This document shows, piece by piece, positions 22,402 through 32,230 of a stretch of 64,000 nucleotides of DNA. The notes beneath the pieces are model-generated. The model was not told the DNA's origin. It made no database searches and saw only the letters and a program-made list of their open reading frames with translations. Made by a program: the position numbers and the translations under genes. Each line of letters opens with the position of its first letter. Positions within the stretch are counted from its first letter, which is position 1. This DNA is from Suillus spraguei (taxonomy: Eukaryota > Basidiomycota > Agaricomycetes > Boletales > Suillaceae): contig JABCPU010000002.1 of assembly GCA_016800925.1 (NCBI GenBank), positions 248,001 to 312,000 on the forward strand, read 5' to 3'.

Positions 22402-23767
22402 TACAAGACTCTATACCTGAGCCATATCATACATTGGCCCTTAGGTCAAGAGTGGGTGATGGAGCTCATTTTGGGGCACCCAGAGCATATATACTGTGGA
22501 CTGGGGATGCATGCAGATACCTTTCACTCACTCATTTCAGAGCTTCATGCCTTGGGTCATGCAAGCTCACGATATGTTTCCCTTGAAGAACAACTTGCTA
22601 TATTTTTGTATACATGTGTCCCAGGACTGACTGTCTGTCATGTTGGCGAGCGATTTCAACGGTCAAATGACACTATTTCAAAGTAAGATTCTCATTATTT
22701 ATGATGGTTGTAAGCTCACACCTAATTGTAGATATTTCCGCAAGATGTTGTCCATTTTTGCATCCCCCACATTCTATACCCATCATGTACACTCTCCTAA
22801 CGACACCGATGACATCCCTAGCGCAATCCATAACAATCCAAAGTCCTGGCCATATTTTAAGGACGCTGTGGGTGCCATTGATGGCAGTCACATCCATGCA
22901 CACCCCCCATCATCTGATCACCCTGCATATCGGAATTGCAAGGGATTTCTTTTGCAGAACTGTCTCTTTGCTAGCAACTTCAACCTTGAGTTCTCATGTG
23001 CTCTCACTGGCTGGGAGGGATCAGCTACAGATGCACGCCTTTATAATAAGGCTCGTGCAGGAGGCTTATATGTACCTCCTGGCAAGTATTTTCTGGCTGA
23101 TGCAGGGTTCCCTTTGTGTGGTGAGCTCTTAGTCCCCTACTGCAGTGTCCGGTACCATTTAGCTGAATGGGGACATGCCAATACCAGGTGCATTTTATTC
23201 CCTTCATACTCAAAGCCTTCTAATGTTTATTATATATTTACAGACCCACAAATAAAGAAGAGCTGTTTAATTTACGACACACATCTGCTCGAAACATGAT
23301 TGAGCGTATCTTTGGCATGTTAAAGCACCATTTTTGCATTCTTTTGCTGTCGCCTGAGTATTATATGAACATTCAGGCATGTATACCTGCTGTCCTATGT
23401 ACTATCCATACTTCCATGTCATTTTTACATTCTCTTTGACTTTTATACTGTTTTTACAGTCTCGTACTGTCACCTGAATGTTCCATAGGCATGCATACCT
23501 GCTGCTTTATGTGCAATCCATAATTTTATACATGCCCACAACCATGATGAACAAGCTCTTATGGATGACAATGACAATGACAACGACAACTTTGATTATA
23601 ATAACCCTGACCATCAGGGGATCCCCGATGATGATGACGAGTCCAGTGGAGATGGAGGCATGAAGGAGGCATGTGATCACATTGTGCATAGCATGTGGGA
23701 GGACTATCAAGCTATCTTACAGCAGCGGGGCTTGTTAGATGATTCAGTCAATGATACTGACATGTAG
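22402..23767 (+). pseudogene. PIF/Harbinger DDE transposase, damaged
   Basis: This is a DDE-superfamily-4 (HARBI1-like) transposase. Its catalytic pattern is visible: GAIDGSHIHAHPP (first Asp), WEGSATDARLYN (second Asp) and RNMIERIFGMLK (Glu). The N-terminal part has the family's helix-turn-helix region (SLEEQLAIFLYTC, HVGERFQRSNDTISK). Introns of about 50 bp lie near 22683-22731 and 23186-23242. Three lesions are visible. The MITE has displaced the native 5' end. The frame changes near 22440-22450, where PYHTLAL continues as GQEWVMEL only after a shift. A ~110-bp imperfect tandem duplication at about 23337-23520 breaks the frame around ACIPAALCAIHNFI. An Asp/Asn-rich tail ends at the stop 23765-23767. 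Confidence 0.75.
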
Positions 23768-24990
23768 TACCACAATCCAAATATTCATTCATGCAATGAA
23801 AAAAGTTGATATAGTGCTAGTACAACAACTGTACAACCTAATTGGACTCAGCAGGAGGGAATATAGTAGGTTGGATTCCCAACTGCTGGGCCATTGAAAG
23901 AATGAAAGCACAGTGCTGACACGCACGAAACTGGTTTCGAGCATGGCCATGACAAAATAGCTCTACTTTACAAGTCTAATTACACTTATAATTTCAAAGC
24001 TAATTTTTCTACTATTTACGGTAATTTTACAATGCATTTTTGATGAGTAAATGGACTTATAATATAATTAATTACTTATCTGACTCAATAAGGCGCCTCA
24101 AAACGCTTAAATTTGATGACTAATCAATTTTCCCACATATTTTATAATTTTTTCACACATTTTCCTATCTGATTACCAAAGTTCAGTTTAACATCTTAAC
24201 ATCTCAACATCTATAAGTTGACATCTAAACAATGAGGATTATGTAATGTACAGTTGTTTTAATCACATAAGTGACACATTTGGACAGTCCCAAGATACTG
24301 GTAACCATTAGCTCAACATCTGAACATCTGAGCATATGAGTCATACCAAGTCAGTTGGAGTCAAGCCAAGTCATAGGGAGTCACTCTTATAATGACTCAC
24401 TCTGAGTAATTATGAATCATATTTCTAAATGTAGAAATTGCGTAGCCACTAGTAGAATAGTATATAAGGGGCCTAGTTTTCCCCTCTGATAATAAGAATC
24501 CCCCTTTGGAAAAAAAAAACTCTAAGTGTGAATTGAGTGAATATTAGTTTATTCCTCCACTCCTTTGTCATCATTTCCCATGATGTTCTGACTATCTGAG
24601 ATAACTTCTAAATAATCTTTAATTACACTAGCTAACACATGGTTGTTAGTCATCTAGTGTAATTCTGCTTCACTCTCTTTGCGACACAGGAAATCAATTC
24701 TGTGGGAGAATTATTTTCATTAATTGAGTGACAACAAATAAGGGCTTATACTTTAGTCAATAATATTAAGAGCTTGGCTTACTTTAAGACTACGTTAAGA
24801 GGATGTACTCTGTTCTGATTCTGCGTCATACTCATCGTGAGTGCCTGAGCAGCAGAGAAGTTGGTTTCGAGGCCACATATTGATTGATTCAATTGTATTT
24901 GATTCTTAGTTTGCTCTCCTAATTGTGAGGATAAGAAGTAGTCAAGAAATATTGTTGAGAAATATTCTTATATTGTCAAATCATTAGTTG
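23768..24990. other. AT-rich non-coding stretch with LTR-like sequence
   Basis: No gene is visible. From about 24250 to 24990 the sequence resembles a retrotransposon LTR: a TATA-like GTATATAAGG near 24462, a CCCCTTTGG plus A-run, and a terminal ..GTTGTAACA near 24985. I could not define matching ends or a target duplication. Confidence 0.35.
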
Positions 24991-24994
24991 TAAC

Positions 24995-25245
24995 ATTGTA
25001 GCACTGCATCAAGCCAGTTATCAATTTGGTTACACTCTGTTCTTTCATATTCATTCTTCCAAATTGCCTAAGTACTGCATCAAGCCAGTTAATGGTAATT
25101 AGTCTTTCTACATTGCCTAAGTACTGCATCAAGCCAGTTAATGGTAACCCTTCTCTCTAAGCTGCCTAAGCACTGCATCATGCCAGTTAACGGTAACCAA
25201 CTTGTCCAAGTACCCTAAGCACTGCATCATGCCAGTTAACAGATA
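24995..25245. repeat. Tandem repeat, ~50-60-bp unit, about five copies
   Basis: The motif CACTGCATCAAGCCAGTTA (with TACTGCATC or ATGCC variants) recurs five times with variable spacers containing TTGCCTAAG. The copies are diverged in the spacer and well conserved in the core. Confidence 0.8.
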
Positions 25246-25420
25246 CAAACACTGAGATTTCCCATACCATCTCAACCCCTTTTAGTCAATTGTAAATTGC
25301 TTGGAAAAACTGCAACTCTGTTTCTGCAACCCCCCAATGAACACCACATTATCAACTGTTGGTAATTGTCTGAACCGTTGACTGTGGAAGGACTGTGAAA
25401 CCTGGTGAATTTCTTACCAA

Positions 25421-27554
25421 TCACATCCTTGTAAGACAGCACATGTCCTTGTCAGTAGTTTGTGTATATATATCAGTAGCTGCAGCGTCCATAGCAAAGA
25501 CTTGTTGTACCATCAGCTGCTCCCCAAATGACCAGTCTGCATCTTCAACCTGCAGCATCTGCATGGCCCTTGAGCACTGGTCCATCACCGATCCTCAGGA
25601 TAAATCATGCACTCTGAGATAACATCACTTAGGTGGTTCACAGAGCTCTGGAACCCCATCATGGCTACAGCAGTGGTGGCCTTTGACACTACGGTAGTAG
25701 TGGCCTTCAACATCTTGACATCAGCATTGCTCTCTTTAGTAATACCACTCTGAGCACAATCTGACACTGTCTTTGCTTTTTTGAGTGAGCCCAACTCAGG
25801 GCAAGGTGGTGGTGGCAGTGGTGGTGGCAACATCTGAGTAGTAGTAGGTTCCTCACATTGTATAGAAACTGAGTTAGTTGGCATGTGAACCATATCAGAG
25901 TGAGAGAATTTGGTACTAGTCCTGCTCATAATAGACATGGGACCTTGCAACATAGGAAGAGAGGCGGTGTCTTCAGCTGTTGAAGCACCAGTGCTTGAAC
26001 TTGAGTTTAAGGGAGGAGGGATAGCGGTATGAGGCTGGTACCCTGTACACCCTCGTGCACCACTACCTTGTGGTATTATATTGTCCATGCGTTCAAAGTG
26101 TCTCCATCCTGATACACGAAATGGCTGCATGATTGAATTTCCCTACCATAAATCAATGAGACTTTTGACAAGACATGAGTGAACTTAACATACCTTCTTT
26201 GAAATATATTCATTCCATACTGATCCTGCAGCTTCACCCTCAATATTGGCCCCTTGAGTGTTGTCCCAGTGAACTCCAGACTGTTGGTGACATTTCTGAA
26301 TCACATTATATGTCTGCTTTAGCTATATGATCTCTTATCAGTATATAACTAGATGACATATCAATATATGATATACCGATGTAACGAACATATTGGCACT
26401 GGGCTTAAAACCCCATCTTTTGACACTCGTCTCACATCTACAGGAGTTACCACTTGTCCATGGCCGTCTTGCTCCTTTAGCATTACTGGCAGCATCCCAT
26501 GCTTACCGCACACCGTACTGACTACTGCACCACATTCCACGTACCGATGTCCCTCCATGTCCTTGCCGCATCCGCATAGCTCCATTTGGTGCATCATTTG
26601 TTTTATGTTCGTTATCACTGATTCCACGGCAAGCCTTATTACATGTTGCCTTGTGCCGCAGCGCCTCGCGCTATGTTTACATATGGCAGTTACTACACTC
26701 CAGCGCTACTGATCTCACCTAGAGTATTCTGAGTACATACGATTTAGGATATAAGCACCGCATACCCCGCACGATACAGTACCTGATTTTACACCATTGC
26801 ACATACTATAGGTCAGGACTATTGTCTAGCTCTGGATCCACCCAGTAGTAGACGTAGTCTTTAAAGTTCCTTATCGCTTGTTAATCTTTCACGCTCATTC
26901 TCCATTACCGCTGGCATACCGCTGGACTTTTGACTGTTATTTGACTGAACTTCTCACGCACCGCTACTTTACCACTGAAAGTACCGTGGACTTCTTTACT
27001 GTTTCTTTGCACCGCTCGCAACCTTACCGCTACTGCTGATATCATTGCTCGACATTGCTCGCATGAGGCAACTATTACTGACTATATCTCAACCACGGTA
27101 GCACCGCTACACATGACGCTAGTTCTGGCGGCATCATTGCTGACCATGGCAACTTACTGCTGACCACGACACTTCTTTTGCACATAAGTTTGACTCGAAC
27201 TTGACCACACTAATAGGCATCCCCCTTTAGGGTTGAACGCTCTTGTTCTCACAAGTGAAGCAGACTAGATGGAGCGCAAGACTCACATACTAGCTTAGGC
27301 CGTAGTTTATCTACAGCCCAGGTTAGGTTATATCTTTACACTGATGCCCATTTTGTCTTACACATTGCCCCTGTCTTCTGTGGACCACTCTGCAGATACT
27401 CAGAAATGGCCTCTGTGGCGCAATTGTATGTCACATCTTTGAAGTTCCCAGTGTCCCCAACCTTGTCCCAATTGTTGAATAAATACAAGAGAACCTGATC
27501 AGTTTCTGTGTCAGTCCAGACAGCCCTGTCTGCATGAGATGACTCCTGAGCCAT
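25421..27554 (-). pseudogene. Harbinger-associated Myb/SANT-like protein, broken
   Basis: PIF/Harbinger elements usually carry a second gene for a Myb/SANT or trihelix-like DNA-binding protein that helps the transposase. Here exon 1 runs from Met at about 27554 (MAQESSHADRAVW) to 27342. It has the pattern WTDTETDQVLLYLF ... QKTGAMCKTKWAS. After a 1,019-bp interruption (26323-27341) the frame resumes as LKQTYNVIQKCHQQSGVHWD, exactly where expected. A 50-bp intron follows, then MQPFRVSGWRHFERMDNI, a Ser/Pro-rich linker with PPPLPPPPCPE, and a C-terminal helical part. A frame change near 25590 (after IYPEDR) separates the final block (RAMQMLQVEDADW, stop at about 25421). The frameshift makes it a likely pseudogene. 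Confidence 0.65.
26323..27341 (-). mobile_element. 1,019-bp intron-like insertion in the Myb/SANT-like gene
   Basis: Read on minus, it begins GTGTAAAG and ends TCATATAG, and removing it joins WAS to LKQ with no lost or added residue. It is twenty times longer than other introns here and is rich in short ACCGCT/CATTGCT-type words between about 26870 and 27180. It probably is a normal small intron that received an unidentified transposon or solo LTR. Confidence 0.5.
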
Positions 27555-27929
27555 GGAGAGGATGTGGACCTGAGCTGATAAAACTATAGATACAACACTA
27601 GCCCAGATGTGGTTCCAATCTTGTAGATCTTTAGTCATACATTGAGGTATAGTATAGCTAGACATTACAGGTCAAAGGGAAGTTCAAGCTTCGTCATCGG
27701 GCTTCAAACCAGAACTGCTATGCCGATGTTACATAATGTCCTTCAAGTTGGCAAATTCACCTTACCTCCGGTTACCGAACTAAGCCTAAAGGTAGTGCCA
27801 AACAGGGCTATGAGATGGGCTAGTCACTGATCAGACTATAGATGGTGTGACTTTGGGTTCAACAATATTATGTAATCATCACTTAGCCTACAAAGTTTAA
27901 CTCAAGTCAGGACTGAAACATGAGCCCAT

Positions 27930-28405
27930 TGTCACAACCCACAAAACGAATTAACGTTAGGGCAGAGACTAGGACTCAAACTAAGGTTGTCACAGAGAAA
28001 GAGAGGAGCAAGGACGTCTTGGATTGCTACAGATGTAGATACAAGAGGTTTGAACTAAAGAACTACTACAGCGAAACTAGCTAACTATATACACATATTG
28101 AAACTGAGATATAAACTGAGTTTGAAACTACTAGCCAATCATAAAATAGAAATGAGAATCGTACGATGTGATGATTGTGACATTGTTATGACATCATATT
28201 CTAGAAGGTTCTAAGATCACGTGACACTATCTTATCTTATCTTATCCGATAGCATCATAAAAGATCTCTTCGTCTTCATCAGGAAGTTCGGTTATAGAAG
28301 CGGTTATAGGGATTTCAATGGAGTTTGTGTTTGTCTTAGCGCTGGGTTTAGGCGTTTTAGGGAAATTGAGGAAAGAGTAATGATTTGTATTTGGAATTCG
28401 TGACA
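27930..28405 (-). repeat. 3' LTR of the gypsy element
   Basis: 476 bp, with the same ends as the 5' LTR. The integrase frame continues into it as far as 28242. A purine-rich tract on minus (AGAGAGGGGGTAA, plus-strand 28406-28418) directly precedes it and is the likely polypurine primer. Confidence 0.93.
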
Positions 28406-30035
28406 TTACCCCCTCTCTAGGATGAGCGTCATCGCGAATGTATGAAGGTCTGATGTTACGTGTTCTCCATTTCTTGAAATCTTCTGAATTAAGTATAGAA
28501 CCTTGAATTCTTTTGGTTTTAGCCGCCGTGGGATTCTTTTTATGAAATTCTGCTATAAGAATCGGGGAATTCTTTACGTTTTCTTCTGGTTCCCATGTCG
28601 ATTCTTCTATCGGATATCCTTCCCATTTTACTCGGTATTGCAGCTTTCCTCGGAATAATCGGCTATCTAATACTTCTTCTACAACAAATTCTTCCTGATC
28701 GTCAACTATGTCAGGAGGTGGTCGGGTGGGTTGAGAATGAGGGATCATTTGAGATGCATAGTATGGGGTAAGTAATTGAACGTGAAAAACCGGATGAATC
28801 TGATAATTTGCCGGTAATTTCAATTTGTAGTTCACCTCGCCAATCTTCTCTAGTATTTCAAAGGGCCCAAGACGACGATCTGACAGTTTTTGACTTGGAC
28901 GACGTTGTTTAATGTTTTTCGCGTCTAGCCAGACTTTGTCTCCCTTTTTATACTGTGGTGCGTCTTTTACTCCTTTGTCATAGAACCGTTTCATTCGTTC
29001 ATTGACTAGTTTCAAAGTATTTTCCGCATCATCTCTTGCTTCTTTCATTTGATCCACTCTTTCATCGGCAACAGGAATACGGGAGTTGGAATTAGGAGAT
29101 ATCGTGAATTCTGGATTGTATCCATATAGAACTTTGAAAGGGCTATGACCGGTGACTGTGACTGCGTTATTATGCGAGAATTCTGCAATCGGCAACCAAG
29201 ATACCCAATCGTTTTGTCTATAAGAGGTAAACAGGCGTAAATATTGTTCAACTTCTTGATTTACGCGTTCTGTTTGTCCGTCCGTATGGGGATGATAGGC
29301 GGTCGAAGCAGACCATTTTGTGCCTAACCTTTTTGACATTTGTCCCATAAATTTCGATACGAACTGTGTTCCTCTATCTGAAATCACTTTCTTTGGTGTT
29401 CCATGATGTTTCCATACATTTTTCAAAAATAGCTCGGCAATTTCCTTCGAGTCTACTTCTTTATTGGTGGGAATGAAATGTGCTTGTTTCGTAAATCGAT
29501 CAACGACAACGAAAATGCTATCACACCCTTCACTCTTTGGTAGGTCCACAATCAGGTCACATGTAATCGTTTGCCAAGGTCCTTCTGGAACTTCATTTGG
29601 CTGTAAAGGTCCTGTCGGTTTACTAGGATAGACCTTTGTTTGTCTGCAACGATCGCAACCATCTACATAGTCGTGAACACTTTTTGTCATCATTGGCCAC
29701 CAATAATTTCTGGAAATCAATTCTAAGGTTTTGGCACGTCCAGGATGTCCAGCCGGTGGTGAGTCATGGAATAACTCTAGAATCTCTCGGCGGATTTCTT
29801 TATCATTTGGAACATAGACCAATCCTCGGAATAACACCAATCCATCTTCAACATTCCATTCTTCGACTCCTCTACGCAATTGCACCGGTGCTGCTTTTAA
29901 CGTTTCTAGCGCTTTCATTACTTCAGGTTCTCGTTCTGTACTTTGTCTGATTTTTTTAAGAAGAGATTTTTCTCCTTCTATAAGAACTTGACCTCTTTTA
30001 GCAGCATTGATTTTGAAAAATTCCGGTTTAAGCAA
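28242..30035 (-). CDS. Gypsy pol part 2: integrase with chromodomain, ending inside the LTR
   Basis: Open frame of 597 codons from the first in-frame ATG; homology begins slightly upstream (ENDNSDRILLKPEFF). The integrase zinc-binding region reads HDSPPAGHPGRAKT ... CDRCRQTK (HHCC type). The catalytic core shows CDLIVDLP with SEGCDSIFVVVDRFTK, VISDRGTQFVS and AYHPHTDGQTERVNQ ahead of the last Glu (D-D-E). A C-terminal chromodomain (EEVLDSRLFRGKLQYRVKWEGYP..STWEPEENV) places it in the chromoviruses, where such domains direct insertion to heterochromatin. The last ~54 codons and the stop lie within the 3' LTR. Confidence 0.92.
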   Translation of the reverse strand: MLKPEFFKINAAKRGQVLIEGEKSLLKKIRQSTEREPEVMKALETLKAAPVQLRRGVEEWNVEDGLVLFRGLVYVPNDKEIRREILELFHDSPPAGHPGRAKTLELISRNYWWPMMTKSVHDYVDGCDRCRQTKVYPSKPTGPLQPNEVPEGPWQTITCDLIVDLPKSEGCDSIFVVVDRFTKQAHFIPTNKEVDSKEIAELFLKNVWKHHGTPKKVISDRGTQFVSKFMGQMSKRLGTKWSASTAYHPHTDGQTERVNQEVEQYLRLFTSYRQNDWVSWLPIAEFSHNNAVTVTGHSPFKVLYGYNPEFTISPNSNSRIPVADERVDQMKEARDDAENTLKLVNERMKRFYDKGVKDAPQYKKGDKVWLDAKNIKQRRPSQKLSDRRLGPFEILEKIGEVNYKLKLPANYQIHPVFHVQLLTPYYASQMIPHSQPTRPPPDIVDDQEEFVVEEVLDSRLFRGKLQYRVKWEGYPIEESTWEPEENVKNSPILIAEFHKKNPTAAKTKRIQGSILNSEDFKKWRTRNIRPSYIRDDAHPREGVMSRIPNTNHYSFLNFPKTPKPSAKTNTNSIEIPITASITELPDEDEEIFYDAIG

Positions 30036-30058
30036 AATGCGATCAGAATTGTCGTTTT

Positions 30059-32230
30059 CTACCCCCCTCTGTGGTCTGATCTCCGAGACAGACGATCGGC
30101 CTTATCATTGACTACACCAGGTTTATGTTGGAGTGTAAATTCATACTCCGCCAGGAACAGACTCCATCTGGCTTGCCTTCGTGTCAATTTTTGACTCGTC
30201 ATGAAATACTCGAGATTTTTATGATCAGTCCAGATTTCCACAGGATGAGGTGCTCCCTGTACATAGTGCCTCCACTCTTCTAACGCTCGAATGATTGCTA
30301 ATAATTCTTTGTCATGAATGTCGTAATTTCGTTCTGCATCATTCATTGACTTTGAATAATAAGCGACAGGATGCCATAATCCATCTTCCATTTGTTGAGA
30401 AAGTACTGCACCAGATGCGTAATCAGAAGCATCGGTCTCTATTCTTTTCTTTTTCTCAACGTCTGGCATTACTAGGAGCGGAGCTTCTGTGAATCGTTTC
30501 TTTAATTCATCAAATGCATTCTGTTGTTTCTCCGTCCAATTCCATGGAACATCTTTTCTTAGCAAATCATTCATTGGTCTGGCTATATCTGAGAACCCCA
30601 ATATGAATCTTCGATAGAAGTTGGCAAAACCCATGAATGCTTGTATGTCTTTTACGCATTTGGGAACAGGCCATTTTAATACTCCTTCTACTTTCACAGG
30701 GTCCATAGATACATTGCCTTTTTCCACGATCAACCCTAAGAATTCGACTTTAGACTGTTCGAAACTACATTTTTCTGGTTTCAAGAACAGGTCATTATCT
30801 TTCAATCGTTTGAGTACTTCTCGCACGATTTTTCGGTGTTGCTCCTTATTTCCATTTGTAAAGACCAAGATGTCATCGATGTAGACAACGACCGTCTTTC
30901 CATCAATAAGATCTCTAAATATTTCATTCATCATGGTCTGGAAAGTTGCTGGAGAATTTGTCAACCCGAAATACATTACGGTTGGTTCATGGTGACCAAA
31001 AGGCGTTTTGAAGGCTGCCTTCCACTCGTCTCCTTCTTTCATCCGAATATTATTGTATCCCCATCGTACGTCCATTTTGGAGTACATTGTGGCACCAGTT
31101 AAAGCATCAATTAGATCTTGAGATCTCGGTAAAGGGTACGCGTTTTTAACCGTTTTCTCATTGAGCTTTCTATAGTCCATTACTGGTCGTAATTTGCCAT
31201 CTTTTTTGGCCACAAAGAAGAAAGGTGCTGCAACAGGAGATTGTGAATCTCTAATACGTCCTAATGCAGTTTCGGTTTTTAACCAATCTTTCAGTGTGTC
31301 CATTTCTTTGGGCGATAAAGGATACGGTTTTGCATTCGGTGGAAGATCATTCTCATCTTTAAGATCTATCGCATGATCCCATTTCTTTCTTTCAGGAAAT
31401 CTCTTTGATTCCTCTTCTGAGAATACACCCAGGTAATCATGAAGCCAGTCTGGAACCATTTCTTCTACAGACTTTTTCTTCTTAGTAGCTTCCTCTGCTA
31501 CCTTTTGTTCTGTGGCGATAGAAGCTTTATATCTAATCCATTCATTCCTTGGACTATCTTCATCTTCTATTTCCTCAACCATCGCCCTTTTCTTCGCCAT
31601 GCCTTCGTCATCATCTTCCTCTTCCGTGGGAATCAGATCTGGCAAGTCACCCTGTTTTTGGGTTTTTCGTTTTTCTCTATTTTTTTGTCTTTTTTCTTTT
31701 TTAGTCTCACATTTGATTGGGCATCGTGTAAGAGCAAATCGTCCTGCGTTCCAATCAATCTCCGGATTATGATACCTTAGCCAATCTATACCGATAATAA
31801 CATCATCGCTTCCTAGATCTGTAACCATGAAGGCTGCTTTGTCTTCTTCATGATCTCCAATCTTTAATCCTATTTCAGCGAATCTTGTCATAGCTCCGGC
31901 GGCATTTAAGGAACCATCAATGTTCTTGACTGGTATGGGACGCAATAATTTACGACACCGGACATCATTGTTCTTCACAAATCTTTCACTTATAAATAAT
32001 GTTGATGCACCACAGTCCACAAGTGCTTTTACGTCTGCTTGTCTGTTCTTTCCTTTCAGTGTAATTGGAATATAAAAATGTTCTGATTTGGATCGTATAT
32101 ACACTTCCGTTACATCTGAAAAACTAGAAAGAATAGAGAATCGATTGTTCGGGTCTAGGTCTGCAGACTTTGACTTCAACCCTTCTAAAAACCCTTGCCT
32201 TCTTTGGAGGATAACCAGTCCTTGAACCAT
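30059..32230 (-). CDS. Gypsy pol part 1: protease, reverse transcriptase, RNase H
   Basis: The open frame overlaps the end of gag in the -1 frame; translation probably enters at 32188-32194 rather than at its own ATG. The protease has LVDCGASTLFIS, with Cys where Ser or Thr is usual in D-S/T-G-A. Reverse transcriptase motifs include FFVAKKDGKLRPVMDYRKLN, FGLTNSPATFQ and the catalytic YIDDILVF. RNase H follows (ETDASDYASGAVLSQQ, DKELLAIIRAL, IWTDHKNLEYF). The frame ends SRRSDHRGG with TAG at 30059-30061, directly after six Gs. The integrase continues in the -1 frame, so either a second shift occurs or one G has been lost. Confidence 0.92.
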   Translation of the reverse strand: MVQGLVILQRRQGFLEGLKSKSADLDPNNRFSILSSFSDVTEVYIRSKSEHFYIPITLKGKNRQADVKALVDCGASTLFISERFVKNNDVRCRKLLRPIPVKNIDGSLNAAGAMTRFAEIGLKIGDHEEDKAAFMVTDLGSDDVIIGIDWLRYHNPEIDWNAGRFALTRCPIKCETKKEKRQKNREKRKTQKQGDLPDLIPTEEEDDDEGMAKKRAMVEEIEDEDSPRNEWIRYKASIATEQKVAEEATKKKKSVEEMVPDWLHDYLGVFSEEESKRFPERKKWDHAIDLKDENDLPPNAKPYPLSPKEMDTLKDWLKTETALGRIRDSQSPVAAPFFFVAKKDGKLRPVMDYRKLNEKTVKNAYPLPRSQDLIDALTGATMYSKMDVRWGYNNIRMKEGDEWKAAFKTPFGHHEPTVMYFGLTNSPATFQTMMNEIFRDLIDGKTVVVYIDDILVFTNGNKEQHRKIVREVLKRLKDNDLFLKPEKCSFEQSKVEFLGLIVEKGNVSMDPVKVEGVLKWPVPKCVKDIQAFMGFANFYRRFILGFSDIARPMNDLLRKDVPWNWTEKQQNAFDELKKRFTEAPLLVMPDVEKKKRIETDASDYASGAVLSQQMEDGLWHPVAYYSKSMNDAERNYDIHDKELLAIIRALEEWRHYVQGAPHPVEIWTDHKNLEYFMTSQKLTRRQARWSLFLAEYEFTLQHKPGVVNDKADRLSRRSDHRGG

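Larger units (their letters stand above)
21816..27811. mobile_element. Decayed PIF/Harbinger transposon, ~6 kb, with nested insertions
   Basis: The unit contains the two proteins typical of PIF/Harbinger elements, convergently arranged: a DDE transposase on plus (22402-23767) and a Myb/SANT-like protein on minus (25421-27554). Its ends look like diverged terminal inverted repeats. The left end (about 21819) reads TGCTTTGTTTGAGAGCC.. and then AGTTCGGTAACC and CGGCATAG. The right end, reverse-complemented from 27810, reads TAGCCCTGTTTGGCAC.. and then AGTTCGGTAACC and CGGCATAG. The flanking triplets are TAA and TAT, near the family's usual 3-bp TTA/TAA target. Nested inside are a MITE, LTR-like DNA and a ~1-kb insertion. 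Confidence 0.65.

Noticed and set aside
24995..25245. CRISPR-like array
   Set aside because: Few, imperfect repeats, irregular spacers, and a eukaryotic context.
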